NCBI GenBank assembly: GCA_025345505.1
Contig: JANVCC010000030.1
Coordinates: 994,054 to 1,058,053 of the forward strand
From: Todiramphus chloris collaris
Lineage: Eukaryota; Chordata; Aves; Coraciiformes; Alcedinidae
Direction of reading: 5' to 3'
DNA: 64,000 nt
Below are positions 51,152 to 63,538 of the stretch, piece after piece; the stretch's first letter is position 1; the number at the start of each line of letters is the position of its first letter. A model generated the notes under the pieces. The model worked only from the letters and a program-made list of their open reading frames with translations. It searched no databases and was not told the DNA's origin. Made by a program: the position numbers and the translations under genes.

Positions 51152-53761
51152 AAATGTGCACAGCCTTGGAAAGTATTTTTTATGAATTGGATCTTTAGAG
51201 ATGAAAGTTTCATTACTATGAAACAATGAGCCCACTATACTCTCAGTAGTACAAATGGCTTTCATTTGTATTAGGAAGATATAAGCTTATTACTTTTAGT
51301 CTGTTCCTTTAGCACCAGGAATGTTTAATGTGATAATCAATGTAATTGAGAAACTGAAAGTACAGAAAGTTGCAACACTCTCAGGGGTGGTAATGACAGC
51401 TATAGTGCTGCTGAAAGGGGCTGGGTACAGGTGTGTGGAAAAACTCAGATCCCACATGATGCCAGAGTCTGTGTGAGGGCACCAGGCAGCTCCAGCACAG
51501 CCCTTCTACAAGCAGCTGGACCCTCTCTGATGCTGGCAGGATGTACCCAGCCCTGCCCACCCAACAAGAGGCCTAGGACCATGGGATGCACCCAAGGATG
51601 GCTCTGCTTGAAGGATAGAGGGAGAAGGAGCTGCTGCCTTCTTGGGAGGAGCAGTCCCTTCCTGGGGACTGGTGGGAAGGACATCCAGGAGCAAGCCTGA
51701 CTGCAGAATTTGGCAGCCACACTTGTCTGAGGAGGTCTTTACTGAATGTTTTTAAACCTCTATAGGTTCACAATTTGGCCAGTTCTGCAGTGCTTTTTTT
51801 TCCCCTTCCAGAAATAGCAAATGGCACACTTTTGACACCAAAACCCCTCCTGCCAAATTCGCAGCTCCTCCTCAGAACAGGGTTGCTAAAGCTTTTCAAT
51901 TAAATGCTTCAAAGCCTTTAACATGGACAAAACAGCATTTCCTCTCCAGCCCACTGCTTGGAAGCTGAAGTTGTTTTGTGAAGCTTTTCCCCTGAAACTC
52001 AGTTTGCAGAAGACACCCACAGCAAATATTTTCATCCTGAGGTCTGTGGAAAGCATAAGCAGCAAATTTGTTGGAAGACCTGCCAGCTATAGGTGGATCA
52101 CCCATAGCACTTGGGCCACTGCTTGCATGAGCCTGACTGCGTGCAGCTCCTGCTCTGGCTTTGTGGAGCTGCTGGTTGCCACATAGCAAATCAAAATGTT
52201 CCTGCATCTCCAGGCAATGTCACTGCTAATATTAGTCCCTCCATGATACAGTGGGCTTTTTTTTGTTTGTTTGTTTGCTGGTGATTTATTGTGTGTGTTA
52301 GTCTGTAAAAGAGGTGGCAGGAAGAAAGGTGGATTCTTGGCTCTGCCCTGGTTGTTGGCCATGGGGCAGCTGGGTTCCCCTGCAAGCTGCTGGACATCAG
52401 CCTGGGTGGTGATGAGTCAGATATATCTCTGACCTAGGGAAGATTGAATATATTTTAGATACAGCCTCTGAAGATGCTAAATTCAGAGCAAGCCTGAAAG
52501 AAACAACAAGACTGCAAGGGTGCAGTCAGGTTTTTCAGCCCTCTCTGTTTTAATTTTGTTTTGCTTGGGGCGGAGGGCAAATTTGCTCTGTCAAAAAAGT
52601 TGCCTTGTTCTAGTCGTTTTCTAATAAATCACAGCTCTAGAGACTGAAACCAATTTGGTGCCCTCCCTTTGTGGTGCTGGAGCTCCCTTCCCACACCAGG
52701 ATGGGCTCCTGGCTCGTATTGTTCAAGAGCTCTATCTGCCAGTCTTGCACAGACATCTACAGAGAAGCCAGGTTTGTTCATTAGATGAACTGACTTTAGC
52801 ATATGCAATCACTTGTGCCACAAGTAACGTTATAGCCTCCTGTAATCAGAGGGTGCTTTGAGAGAAATGACAGAAGCCAGACAGGAAGGTACAGCTGCAG
52901 TGTTCATGCTCATAATGCAATTGCTTACATTACAAAGCAATTATTAAGGTTTAAAATTCCAATAGAATTTTGAAGGTGTATATGCTTGGGGGCTTTCCAT
53001 TTGCAGAGATGTTTCTTTTATTGTACCTACTTGCATAATAACTTTACCATTTTAAACACACTGAGGTGTTTTAGAAACCTATTTCTGATCTTTGTTGAAA
53101 AACAAAGGCAATCCTGCCAGCTCCACATAGAATACTTGCTCCATTGCAAGCTGCTCTTAGGGCCCAATTTAGGTTTTGTGGAGGTTTAATGAGGTATTTC
53201 CCCAATATAGTGTTTCCTGCTCCTTTTCTTAGTTTTTGTCAGCATGTCCTTCAGCTGGGGCAGAGCGCTTTGGTGCTTTCTCTATCCCTGTAAAACCATC
53301 AGCTTTTCCCTCTCTGCCCAACACCTCTGGGAGCAGCAGTCACTCTTGCAGTAAATTTTCACCCCAAATAACACATACATCATTCTCGCAGCCCATTCCC
53401 AGTGCTCTGCAGACAGGCTGGCTGAGAAAGTGGGAAGGGCAAACTTCGTCAGCTGCTCAAGAGCAAATATGCTGCTAGTATTTTGAGGTGATGCTATGCT
53501 GGAAGAGCAGGACACTGGGCTAGGGTTCCAGGAAGCCTGTCCAGCCCAGAAGGGCCAAGAACTGAACTGAGACCTGCTGGAGGAGATAAATTGGACAATC
53601 CTTATTGCTTAGCAAGGGAGAGACTTTCTGCAGGGGCGCTGATATCCAAACATGACAATTCAACACCTCCCAGGAGTGCTACTGTTCCCTTAAACAATTT
53701 CAACAGACTAATTATCACACGATTCTTTATCACATGCAAAATGCATATGAAGCACCATGAG

Positions 53762-53787
53762 TTTCCATAGTATATATTTCCATAGTA
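53762..53787. repeat. Short direct repeat TTTCCATAGTA
   Basis: Two exact 11-bp copies, at 53762-53772 and 53777-53787, with a 15-bp period, inside an AT-rich block. Confidence 0.75.
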
Positions 53788-54300
53788 ATCATAACCTTCC
53801 TATGTAGGGAGTCAAATTACACATACATAATAGTACCACGTATATGTGTGTCCTTGCATAAAGCATATACTCTTTTGGCAGCTATCATTTTGTTTCTGGG
53901 CTTCCACTGCTTGGCTTATAAGCATTTACAAACACTTGATTACTCATGTGTAATACCCTTGCGCTACACACATGCTTTTGTAATATCTTTAAGGTTATGT
54001 TGAATTCTATTTGCAATCCCTTTTATAAATAATAATACAAAACACTTGCTGCTAAATCTGGCTGTCAGCAAGCAAATGCCAAGAACCAAAATGATGATTG
54101 TTGCTATTATTTGCACCATTCCAAAATCCATTCATTTTTCTTGTTGCGGTATTAGGTAAGGAATGCTTCTGCAGCAAGGTCACAGTTTCATTTTACATTA
54201 AATAGCTATCTTTTCTTGGATATGCTTGCTATGTGAAGCATATTTCTTGCTTAGGGCATAATGTTTTATTAAAAATATTTTCCTTCATTCTTTCTTACAG

Positions 54301-54420
54301 ATTGCCTATTATGACTAAAGATTGCCTGTGTGACATCTCTTTTTAAATTCAATGTGTAATTATATAAACCAGAAATTCATCTGATGCTACAATAATAAAC
54401 CTTTCATCATTTTCTTTGAG
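54301..54420 (+). other. Candidate terminal exon of a plus-strand non-coding transcript
   Basis: A strong acceptor (TTTTCCTTCATTCTTTCTTACAG region, ending at 54300) is followed 93 nt later by a canonical AATAAA at 54394-54399 and a T-rich stretch. This is the layout of a short 3' terminal exon. The preceding 500 bp are AT-rich and look like unique, possibly conserved sequence. There is no open frame of note. Transcription is not shown. Confidence 0.22.
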
Positions 54421-57400
54421 CAAGGACATGCTGCTGTTATTTACTAGACAACATGGATTTATCTAAGCTTTGTGAAATTTTGCTGTCACTGACACACAGA
54501 TATGGACAGAACAATGACGGAGATAATGTGTAGGCAGACTGTTCAGCTTAAAAAAAAAAAAAAAGACTAGTGGAAGTAGTAAAAATAGTAAAGTGATGAA
54601 AGCAAGAACTACTGAAATAAATATCTGAGATGGGAGCCTGCAGGAAAGGTTCACTGCAGATGCTCCTAGATGAGTGTCAGCCTGGGTTAATTTGCAAGGT
54701 GACAGATGTCTTGGAAACAGGCAAATGTTGAAGAAGAGAGCTGGTGTGCCTGGGCCAGGTCTGCTCATGGAGCTGAGCCACTCTTGTGTGTCCTTGGAGC
54801 ATCCTTGCCTTGGCACTTGTATTTAAGGATGGTTATGCAACCCTACGTCTTTGGTGTTTTTTTACCTTTGGTAATGCAGAAAGCCTTAGCCTCTTCCTGG
54901 TAGTACAAATACAGTTTTGATGGACTGACCTTATACTACTTCAGCTGGTTTTGTCTCATCTCTGGCTCTTACTTTGAGGCCCGTTTTCCCTTGATTGGCT
55001 GTAACTACCTCTTGCTGGACTTGTCAGTGCTCCTGCCAGCCACCATGCCCAGGCTCCTCTGGTTCCTCAGCTCCTCCTCCACCAGGGCTGCTCCTAAATA
55101 CCCATTCATGCTACCCTGAGATGTGATTCCACTGTTTCTTTACTGTGACTAGAGGAGTCTGAAGGATGTTCCCAACTGTTGTAGCATCCACCACACAAGG
55201 ACAGATCAGCAAAGTGGTCCCCACACCTTAAACTTGTCTTTGAATTTCCAGGAGGTGTTACTGTTTTGTGTATATAAAACCTACTGGGTGACAGATATTA
55301 AGCGCTTGGCTCAAGGTCAGTGCATATCTTTGAAATCACTTGATAAAACACTTCATTCTTGTCAAAGGATGTGCTTTGGGCTGTGATCTTATCCTATAAC
55401 TAAAGCTGAGATATGTTCTCTTTCATTCTAGTTTAGTGGTATGCATTGCTCACACTAAATAATGAGTGGAAGATCGTTAACTTTGCCTTTTGATATATGT
55501 TTTTAATTTCTTTATTCATAATGAGTTCATTGCTGCAGTGGCATGAGTGAAATATGTGACACTACTGGAATTTCTTTGCAATTAATGTCCACTTCTTACA
55601 CAGCATTAACAATAATGTGCTTAATCTTTCAGAGGCCATTGTGGGAAATTCTTTGTTCTTTTCTAGCTGGCAACAAGAGAGGCTTGCATTTTAACCTTTT
55701 GTTTAAAACTGCCTCTTAAGGGTTTTGAAGTGTTGCAGTAGAGCTGAACATCATACCCTTCTTGTCTGACCCTGCACCATGTAATTGGGATTCCAGTCAA
55801 TCTACTCAACTTGTTTCGTTATGTTTGCCAGTCAGTGCAGGGATGGACACCTCATTTCCACAGAGACCATGATCAACTTTGAATTAGAACAGATCTGTCA
55901 GCCTTTATTCCTCTTTTTCCAGCAGACTTTTAGCTAAATGCACCATGTCACTTGCTACTGCAGAGACACTTTGCCTCCCCTTGCACGGGATGGTCTCCTG
56001 GATCTATAAGGTGCTTTTTCTCTCCTGACCATTGCAATAACAGTATGCTGCAAGTTCTGTTGGTTTGCTCTCTGGAGGATTAGACATGAAATTTAGCAAA
56101 AGTGGCTATCCAGAAGTGAAAACGTGATGCTAAAATCAAGCAGCCATTTGTCTATACTGTGAGACTTGACCATGCCCAGGTTAAACCCATTTCTTCACAG
56201 GTCAAAGGGGATGCATTTACTGGTCTGAAATGCTAATGTTTCAGCACACCTTGCTGCTGCTTTGGGTGCTCAGTGTGGATGCATGCTTTCTCGCCCCTGC
56301 CTGGGGGACTGGGAAATACTGACCTTTGGCTCTTGGTAGAGATGGGGAACAGCTAGGCTGATAGTTCGTGGCTTGTAATTGTGCGGCCCTCTGTATTTAA
56401 TGACCTCTCTAGGTCAGTAGCAGGTTTGGGTAGACTTCAGACCTTCAGCACCACACTGAATATCTCTGTTGTGAGGATTAAAGGAGTAACTTGATGTCAG
56501 AAGTCAAAAGCTGTTGTACTCTCTCTTCCTGCTCCTTTAAAGCATAGTGTCTTTTCAATATACACAGAGAGCTGAGAACTTCATTAATGCACTGAAATGC
56601 ACACAGGTTTAAAGAAGAAATGCTGCTTCCTTTTCTGTGAGCCATGGGAGGCTGTGTGGGAGTAGGATGATGCTGCATGGCAAACTGGAATTTCTGTGTG
56701 ACCTTCCTCCTAAAAGCTTCATCTTGCTGCACCAAAGGATACCACTGAACTTGTGCATGAACTCTTAATTTTTACGGTTGTTAAGCTGCTGAATGAGCAG
56801 GTGTGGAAACTGATGGTTTTGAGCATGGATGTTTGCTCTTAGGTGTGATATCTTACCACTTGTTGGCTTGGGTTTTTTCTAAAGGTGGAAATTTGGTGAC
56901 CTACGTAGGGGATAGACCTCTGTGTAGGGACCTGATCTCTCCCCACACCTCTCTAAGGCCATGTTGGAATTGCACTTTCTCTGGTGTCTGCATGCTGCCC
57001 CATATGTTCCCTTCCCTTGCCTGCATGGGGTTTCCTGGACTCCAAGCACCCTGTCATGCACAGCAGGCAGTGCGTGGCTGCCAGGGCAGTATTAATTGCC
57101 AGGGGGCTCTGACACCTCTCCAAAGGGAGCAGCTAAAATATCACTGTCAGCTAGAACGTGCTGTCGCACATATTGCAGGATGTGGAACTGGTTTCATGTA
57201 ATAAGCCCCTTCTGCCCTAAACCCCCCTAGCTAAGCTGTTTCCCATCTCTGGAGAAAGGGCACAATTTAGCAGAAGAGTGCTAAGGGACCTTATGGGCTT
57301 CCCCACCTTCCTCTCCTGCTAGCACCACACTATCCTCCCTTCACAACTCTGTGGCTCCTTGCACCCAAGTTAAAGAATGAGAGTTGTGTTACTGTGCTGA

Positions 57401-58499
57401 GACTATGAATTATGCCAGCATTAGGGAAGATTGTAGGAGTTTGGGCATTTGTGGGAGAGTTCAAACGTATCCCTCGCTGGACCCTGCTGTCTGCCCCTGC
57501 CTGAAGCTGCCAACTTGCAATTTTGTATGCCACATAGAGAGCTCTCTTCGACCTCCTTGGATCAGGCGATGAAGAGAATCATCTGCCTAGCAGCCTGTGT
57601 GAAGGCAGGGCAGGTTGCTCTTTTGCTGCACAGTGATTTACAACAAAGCTTATACTCTGCGTGCTTAGGATGGCATTTCCAAAAGCTCTTGCTGTGGCCC
57701 AGGTCAGAAATAATACTCCATGTCCAAGCACAGCCTGGGGATGGGCCAGCCTTGTGGTGTGGTGGGTGTGCTAGAGGGAGCCTGCTCCTCGCCTAGTCCC
57801 CATGGCTATCCCTGATCCTTTGCTGTGTTTGTCATGCATCTGAGCTTGAGGAGCAGCTTTGCTGCCTGGGATAGATGCAGCTGGGGAATCCCTCGCTCTA
57901 GCAAGAGTCATCTCTTTCTGCTTTTCAGCTTTCCAGCCTTGTTTTGCTCCAGTTTGGAGCTTGTCCAGTGTTTGTGCAAAGCAGCAACCACAAAGCCAAA
58001 TTTTTGGGAAGCTGCAGGTTGGGAATGGGGAGGTGCTTTGAGGTGTCATGCACCAGGGATGTCCAAAAGGCGCTGTGCCAGGCACTGTGCCTGCCACTGT
58101 GCCCTGGGAGAGCAGCTGGGACAAACTGCTTCTTTCATACCTCTGCACTGCCACATTGGAAAGAAAATTGGAAGTGACAGTTATTGCAGTTTCCCACCCT
58201 TGCTTCCCAGTGCTTGGCAGAGAGATGGTGCTTGTTGTTACAGCCAAGCCTGCCATCTTCTGACCCAGCAGCTTCTGGAGGAAAAGTCAGGGTGAGGGAT
58301 GTTGGATCCTGCTTCACTAACTTACCATTAGTAAAGTTTTTGGCTTTTTCTTTTCTGTCTAGTTTGGAACATCTGTAGACTTTGGTCAAGAAAAATGAAC
58401 AATGCAGAACACTAATTACTGCACTCTGGGGGCAACACATCAGCCTCCCCATACTGCATCTAACTGACCTTGAAAGTAAAAGTGGAAGCGTGGAAGGAG

Positions 58500-59303
58500 G
58501 AAGTCCCTCCACAGGTTCATGAGGATTGGGTTAGAAATCACTTGTGTAAATTGAACACACACAAATCCATGGGCCCTGATGGGCTGCACCCATGAGTGCT
58601 GAGGGAACTGGCTGATGTTGCTCTACCACTCTTCATCATTTTTTGAAAGATCATGGAGAACAGATGAGGTGCCTGAGGACTGGAGGAAAGACAATGTCAC
58701 TTCATTGTGAAGCCTTCAAAAAGGGCAAGAAGGAAGACCCTGGTAATTACAGACCAGTCAGCCTCACCTCTGTCCCTGGAAATGTAATGGAGCATCTCAT
58801 TCTACAGCTCATATCTTAGCACATGGAAGAAAGGAAGGTTATCAAGAGTAGCCAGCATGGATTTACTAAAGGGAAGTCATGTTTGACTAATCTGATAACC
58901 TTTTATGATGGTGTGACTTAATGGGTAGAGGCAGGGAGAGCAATGGATGCTGTCTACCTTGACTTCAGCAAGGGTTTTTACACTGTCTCCCCAAACATCC
59001 TTGTAGGTAAGTAGAAGGGGCCAGTCTCTTTTCAGTTGTGCCCTGTGATAGGATGAGAGGTAATGGTAGCAAACTGAAACACAGGAAGTTCCATCTCAAC
59101 ACAAGGAAAAACTTCTTCACTGTGAGAGTGACAGAGAACTGGAAGAGGCTGCCAAGAGAGGTTGTGGAGTCTCCTTCTCTGGAAACTTTCAAGACCCTCC
59201 TGGGTCTGTTACTGTGTGGCCTGTCCTCAGTGTTCCTGCATTGGCATGGGGGTTGGACATGATCTCCGGAGGTCCCTTCCAACCCCTACCGTTCTATGAT
59301 TTT
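58500..59303 (+). mobile_element. CR1 LINE, internally deleted copy
   Basis: The first part (about 58500-59015) matches the CR1 polymerase N-terminal half: [43 protein letters not shown] and VYLDFSKGFYTV. The second part (about 59018-59303) is the CR1 3' end: LFSC-type block, CTCAACACAAGGAAAAACTT, AACTGGAAGAGGCTGCC, then the end box GGTCCCTTCCAACCCCTACC and TTCTATGATT. The two join directly at about 59012-59018. The intervening polymerase half, including the FADD box, is missing. The 5' limit is approximate. Confidence 0.88.
58560..59015 (+). pseudogene. CR1 reverse transcriptase N-terminal fragment, broken
   Basis: Remnant of the fingers and palm part of the CR1 polymerase up to the motif YLDFSKGFYTV at 58955-58987. 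That motif keeps the first aspartate but has Tyr where the family has Asp (SKAFDTV). An in-frame TGA at 58593-58595 stands where the family has Arg (HPRVL); this is likely a CGA to TGA change. Other stops and frame changes occur, and the protein ends at the deletion. It is not functional. Confidence 0.85.
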
Positions 59304-62300
59304 AAGAGGGGGCCTAAATATAGACTCCAGTGCTAGCACAGGCACTTTAGTAGTATTCCATGTTGCTTGTGTGCTTTGCAGAAAAGAACTTACTTTAAAC
59401 CTTCTTCTTTGCTACACCCACTGACAAATGTAGCCCTGACAATATAATGATGTATTTCCTAAGTTCCCATTTGTATCTGTCTGTGCTGAATTTATATGCA
59501 GAAGCTTATACAAAGAAATTAATTGCTAAAATTCCTAATGAATTGGGTTATCAGAGGGGCCTTTCTAGTAAAACTATATATGTAAGCAGAGCTGGCAGGA
59601 TTTTTACTAGGGCAATTTTTCATTGAGTCCAAAGTAGATTTTCTTTGATGCATCTTGTCAGTACTGTCACTCTCAGTCTTAATGGTGTGAATAGCCATTT
59701 AGCTATATTTGCAAACAGCAAAGCCATCGTGGGTTTTGGCATCACTGAAGCGTTCTCCAGCCTTTCCTTTCTTTTGCCAATCTCTCTAATTCACTAACTT
59801 CTTTTATAATGCAAGAGTATCTCTTAACCTCTGCTGTTCAGACTCTTATGAGGAATGCTACCTGCTTTCACTGTAGGACTTGACTACTCCTGCACTGTGT
59901 AGTCCCACTGTGTCAGCTGCATGGTAGCAAGCAGTGGAAAGGTTTTTCTTTATTTCTTCTTTTAAAGTGTCTGTTGCTGATCTTGCATGTCAAGAAATTC
60001 TAGTATCTGCAGCAGAAACAGTATCTTAATGAGTTGGTTAACATCTGTGGATCTCAGCAGAAATAAATAAAACAAAAGAGTAAATGCTACATAGTTCAGT
60101 GAGATCTGTGTATGAGCTGTATCTAATACTGACCTTGCATGAAGTCCTTGAATGATGTGAACTGGCTCTTATTGCTAGTAGAGAAAATAAAGTAGTTTAT
60201 ACCAGCTGAGCACCTGGGCATTATATCTAATGTTGTAAAAGTTGCTGTGGAAGCACAGGCTAAAATGTCTTTTCATCTTTGATCCCTCAGCAATATGAGA
60301 GTCCCTAGGAATCTTGAAGATTAGGTTTATAGAGAGCTCAAATTTTATCTACATCCTGTTAAACCCTGTTTACGAAATTTTTCAGTTTGAAGAGGTCTCC
60401 CCTCCTTCACTATAACAGTTTTGGACTCAAGTATGTGTACATGGTGCCTTGAAAGTCTGAGTTAGCAATGCTGTGGGTGCTCTGATGTGAAGGTCAGTGC
60501 TGCTGGCCCCTGCACCTGCTGTTTCCAGGGGAGGCTGTGGAGCTGGGGTGGGGTAACCACATATTTACTTAATGGCCCATCTTTGGGGAGCAGAGATGGA
60601 TCCAGACTGGGTTTGAGAGATGATGTAAAACCATGTTAGAGGAATTTATTCTCCAGCAAGACTGAGCTTAGTGGCTTCACTCTTGTCTGGCTGTGTGGTG
60701 AAAGGCTCTTCATGTTTCCAGGTGGCTTTAACTGTACCCCTTCTGAAGGGGGGTGTAAACCACAACTGCACCATTAAATAAAACTGTCCATCTAGTGGGA
60801 GGCACAGTTGCAAGCTCATAGCTTCCAAACCAACATAGACCCTAGCCACTGCTTGAAAGTTCCCTTCTGTATAAATACATGTTTTCTAAAAAGCAGTTGA
60901 TGAGAAGACTTTCAAATGCCATAGCAGAAAGTCACTGAGGCCAGGAGCCAGCTTGTCTTTGTCTGTCTTGGGCCAAGCCTGGGACTGCTCCCCAGGCTTT
61001 GGTGGAATGACAGTTAGCTTGCTCTGGGATAACAGCATGCCTGACTATCAAGAAATAATATAGTTCAGATTGTGAAGCAGAACAGGGTGAATTTTGTGGT
61101 TTGCTTGACAAAGTCTTGTTCTTTGAGAGTGCCCTCTGGTCTTGCATATGATAGTGAAAAAAGGTGGATTTGGTACAGATTGAGGTGCTTCAGAGATGGA
61201 TGGAAAACTGTCGTCTTCCCACAACTTGTAGCTGCAGTGCCATGTATCTGTTCAGAATTTTCTTAGGAAACTATTCTCATTTCTCATGCAATACTTGATA
61301 CTATGGGTATACGACACTGCAGGAAATGTTTACTCTGTCTTGTTTGTCCTTCTCCTGACAATGCACATGCAGAAAAGACAATTTGGAAGTGTTTGTGCCT
61401 TTTGATTGACAATAGAAATCTTTGTTCTGAGTTTTGGAAAAAGGTTCATGCCCCCCAGAATGCTTTTCAGTTAATTCTCATTTCATTTGCATGACTAAAT
61501 AGTGGTTCTGCATTGCTTCATCACAAAAGATTTACAGAGCTCCAAATATTTCATGGCTGGAAAAAAAATCCAGCAGTAAATCAGGTTTCTATATACGGTC
61601 AAATAACCTTAAACTAAAAATCTCAATAGCAACAATTCCTTTTATCCCTTCAAATGTAGCCTTGGGCAATAGGAGGTGGTGAGACTTGAAGTCCCAGAAA
61701 AATCTGGGTGTGGATGGTGGAAACAATGGGAGATACTTTAATTTAAGAATTAATCCTTGTTACTGTCAGTGCAATAATATGAAACACTGATGATTCACTG
61801 ACGGAACTTGCTACCACACCAAATGTATTGCCATGAATTATTTAACAAATCTAATTGAATGTTGATTTTGCTATTGGAGATAAGTTGCTATTGAGCTTAG
61901 TCTGAAAAATCAATTTATGCGTGTCATAGTAATGACATCCCTTGAAACTTTCTTGATCTCTTCCACAGTGCTGTCTGCTTTACACTGTAGTTTTATGCTC
62001 TTCTGTTGGTACCAGTTTGACCTGGGATGTCCAATAACCTTGAGCTCTCTGAAATATTACATGCAGGAGGATTTAAATGTCCTTGGATTTCCAGGGTGAG
62101 GGATATTTCAAATGCTTCTTTGTCCTTTCTGGAGCAATTACAACATTTTTGGACAATATGATAGAAATACCCAGTCCACTGAGCGGTGCAGGAGGGCTTG
62201 GGTTTGTTCTGTGCATCTGACAGAACTTGCAGTGAAGATGCCATGGATCTGCTGAGCCACAGTGGAAGCAGGCTGGGATGTAACAGATCTGGAAAGCAGT

Positions 62301-62617
62301 TCTATGTTGGAAGCTAAGAAACCGCATAAAGAGACTGTATAGGCTAAGAAACCTAAATTTGGTCTATCGAGGTCAACATCTTCTACTGGGGTTTAGGTAG
62401 GATCAAGTAATTAATGAAAAGGATAATTTATAAATTTTCTAATCCCTGCAGACAGAGTAGATGACACACTTCTGCTGTCAACCCTTCTAATATATATATA
62501 TTTAATTTTTTTTTGTGAAATGCAGGGAGGGGAGAATGGGCAACATGCTGCAGAACTTGTCACTAATGCTTTTTGAGTGGTCTTCTCTGTCAGACCATCA
62601 ACCCCACTTCCCTGCAC
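59304..62617. other. Unique sequence between two CR1 copies
   Basis: About 3.3 kb with no recognised exon, RNA gene or transposon, apart from a TA-rich tract at about 62488-62514 just before the next CR1. Short open frames look like chance. Confidence 0.65.
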
Positions 62618-63538
62618 AGATGAGGATGAGGGCACAGAGTGCACTGTCAGCAAGTTTGCTGATGTCACCAAGCTGGGTGGAGTGGCTGACACACCAGAGG
62701 GCTGTGCTGCCATTCAGCGAGACCTGGACAGGCTGGAGCATTGATCAGGAAGAAATTTAATGACATTCAACCATGGCAAGTGTAGAGTCTTGCACCTGGT
62801 AAAGAACAACCCCAGGCATCAGTATAGTTTGGGGACTGACCTGTTGGAAGGCAGCCAAGGGGAAAAGCATCTGGGGGTCCTAGTTGATGTGAGGCTGACC
62901 ATGAGCCAGCAGTGTGCTCTTGTGGCCAAGAGGGCCAATGCCATTCTGGAGTGTATTAAAAGGGGTGTGGCTAGTAGGTCGAGAGAGGTTCTCCTGCCCC
63001 TCTACTCTGCCCTGGTAAGGCTGCATCTGGAGTACTGTGTCCAGTTCTGGGCCCCCTCAGTTCAAGAAGGACATAGAATTGCTTGAGAGAGTCCAGCGCA
63101 GAGCCACAAAGATGATTAAAGGAGTGGAGCATCTCTCTCATGAGGAAAGGCTGAGGGAGCTGGGGCTCTTCAGCTTGGAGAAAAGGAGACTGAGGGGGGA
63201 CCTCATCCATGTTTATAAATATAGAAAGGGTGAGTGCCAGGAAAATGGAGCCAGGCTCTTCTCGGAGATGCCCGATGATAGGGCAAGGGGCAGTGGGTGG
63301 AAGCTGAGGCATAGGAAGTTTCATGTAAACTTGAGGAGGGTTTTTTCACTGTGAGGGTGACAGACACTGGAACAGGCTGCCCAGGGGGGTTGTGGAGTCT
63401 ACCTCTCTAGAGACATTCAAAACTTGCCTGGACATGTTCCTGTGTGATCTGGTCTAGGTGATCCTGCTCTGGCAGGGGGTTTGGACTAGATGATCTTTTG
63501 AGATCCCTTCCAGCCCCTGACCTTCTGTGATTCTGTGA
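62618..63538 (+). mobile_element. CR1 LINE, 5'-truncated copy
   Basis: Begins inside the reverse transcriptase just before the active-site box and runs to the 3' end, where two tandem TTCTGTGA octamers (63523-63538) close it, the CR1 terminal signature. About 0.92 kb remain. The 3' part contains GACACTGGAACAGGCTGCCC and TTTGGACTAGATGATCTTTT, standard CR1 3' blocks. No clear target duplication was found by eye. The 5' boundary is approximate within a few tens of bases. Confidence 0.92.
62637..63354 (+). pseudogene. CR1 reverse transcriptase C-terminal fragment, broken
   Basis: Reads [15 protein letters not shown]: the active-site box is FADV (62655-62666) where CR1 has FADD, so one catalytic aspartate is lost. 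An in-frame TGA at 62742-62744 stands where the family has Trp (after LDRLEH). The frame then continues as MTFNHGKCRVLHL and [21 protein letters not shown] frame change near 63050-63060 moves the rest ([32 protein letters not shown]) to another frame. It is not functional. Confidence 0.9.

Larger units (their letters stand above)
30580..58499. other. Long gene-free region upstream of KCNMB2
   Basis: Twenty-eight kilobases with no supported protein-coding exon. Low-complexity items: a tandem 11-bp pair at 33619-33640, a T15 run at 38751-38765, a mixed A-run and G-run tract at 51118-51151, (GTTT)n at 52257-52277, an 11-bp direct repeat at 53762-53772 and 53777-53787, and an A15 run at 54550-54564. 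Three places with promoter or exon hallmarks are listed separately at low confidence. Open frames here (up to 161 codons) resemble no family I know. Confidence 0.65.

Noticed and set aside
54550..54564. A15 run as a processed-pseudogene tail
   Set aside because: No gene-like sequence precedes it on either strand.
57771..58295. Overlapping open frames of 156-161 codons on both strands
   Set aside because: They mirror each other in GC-richer sequence with few stops; neither resembles a protein.
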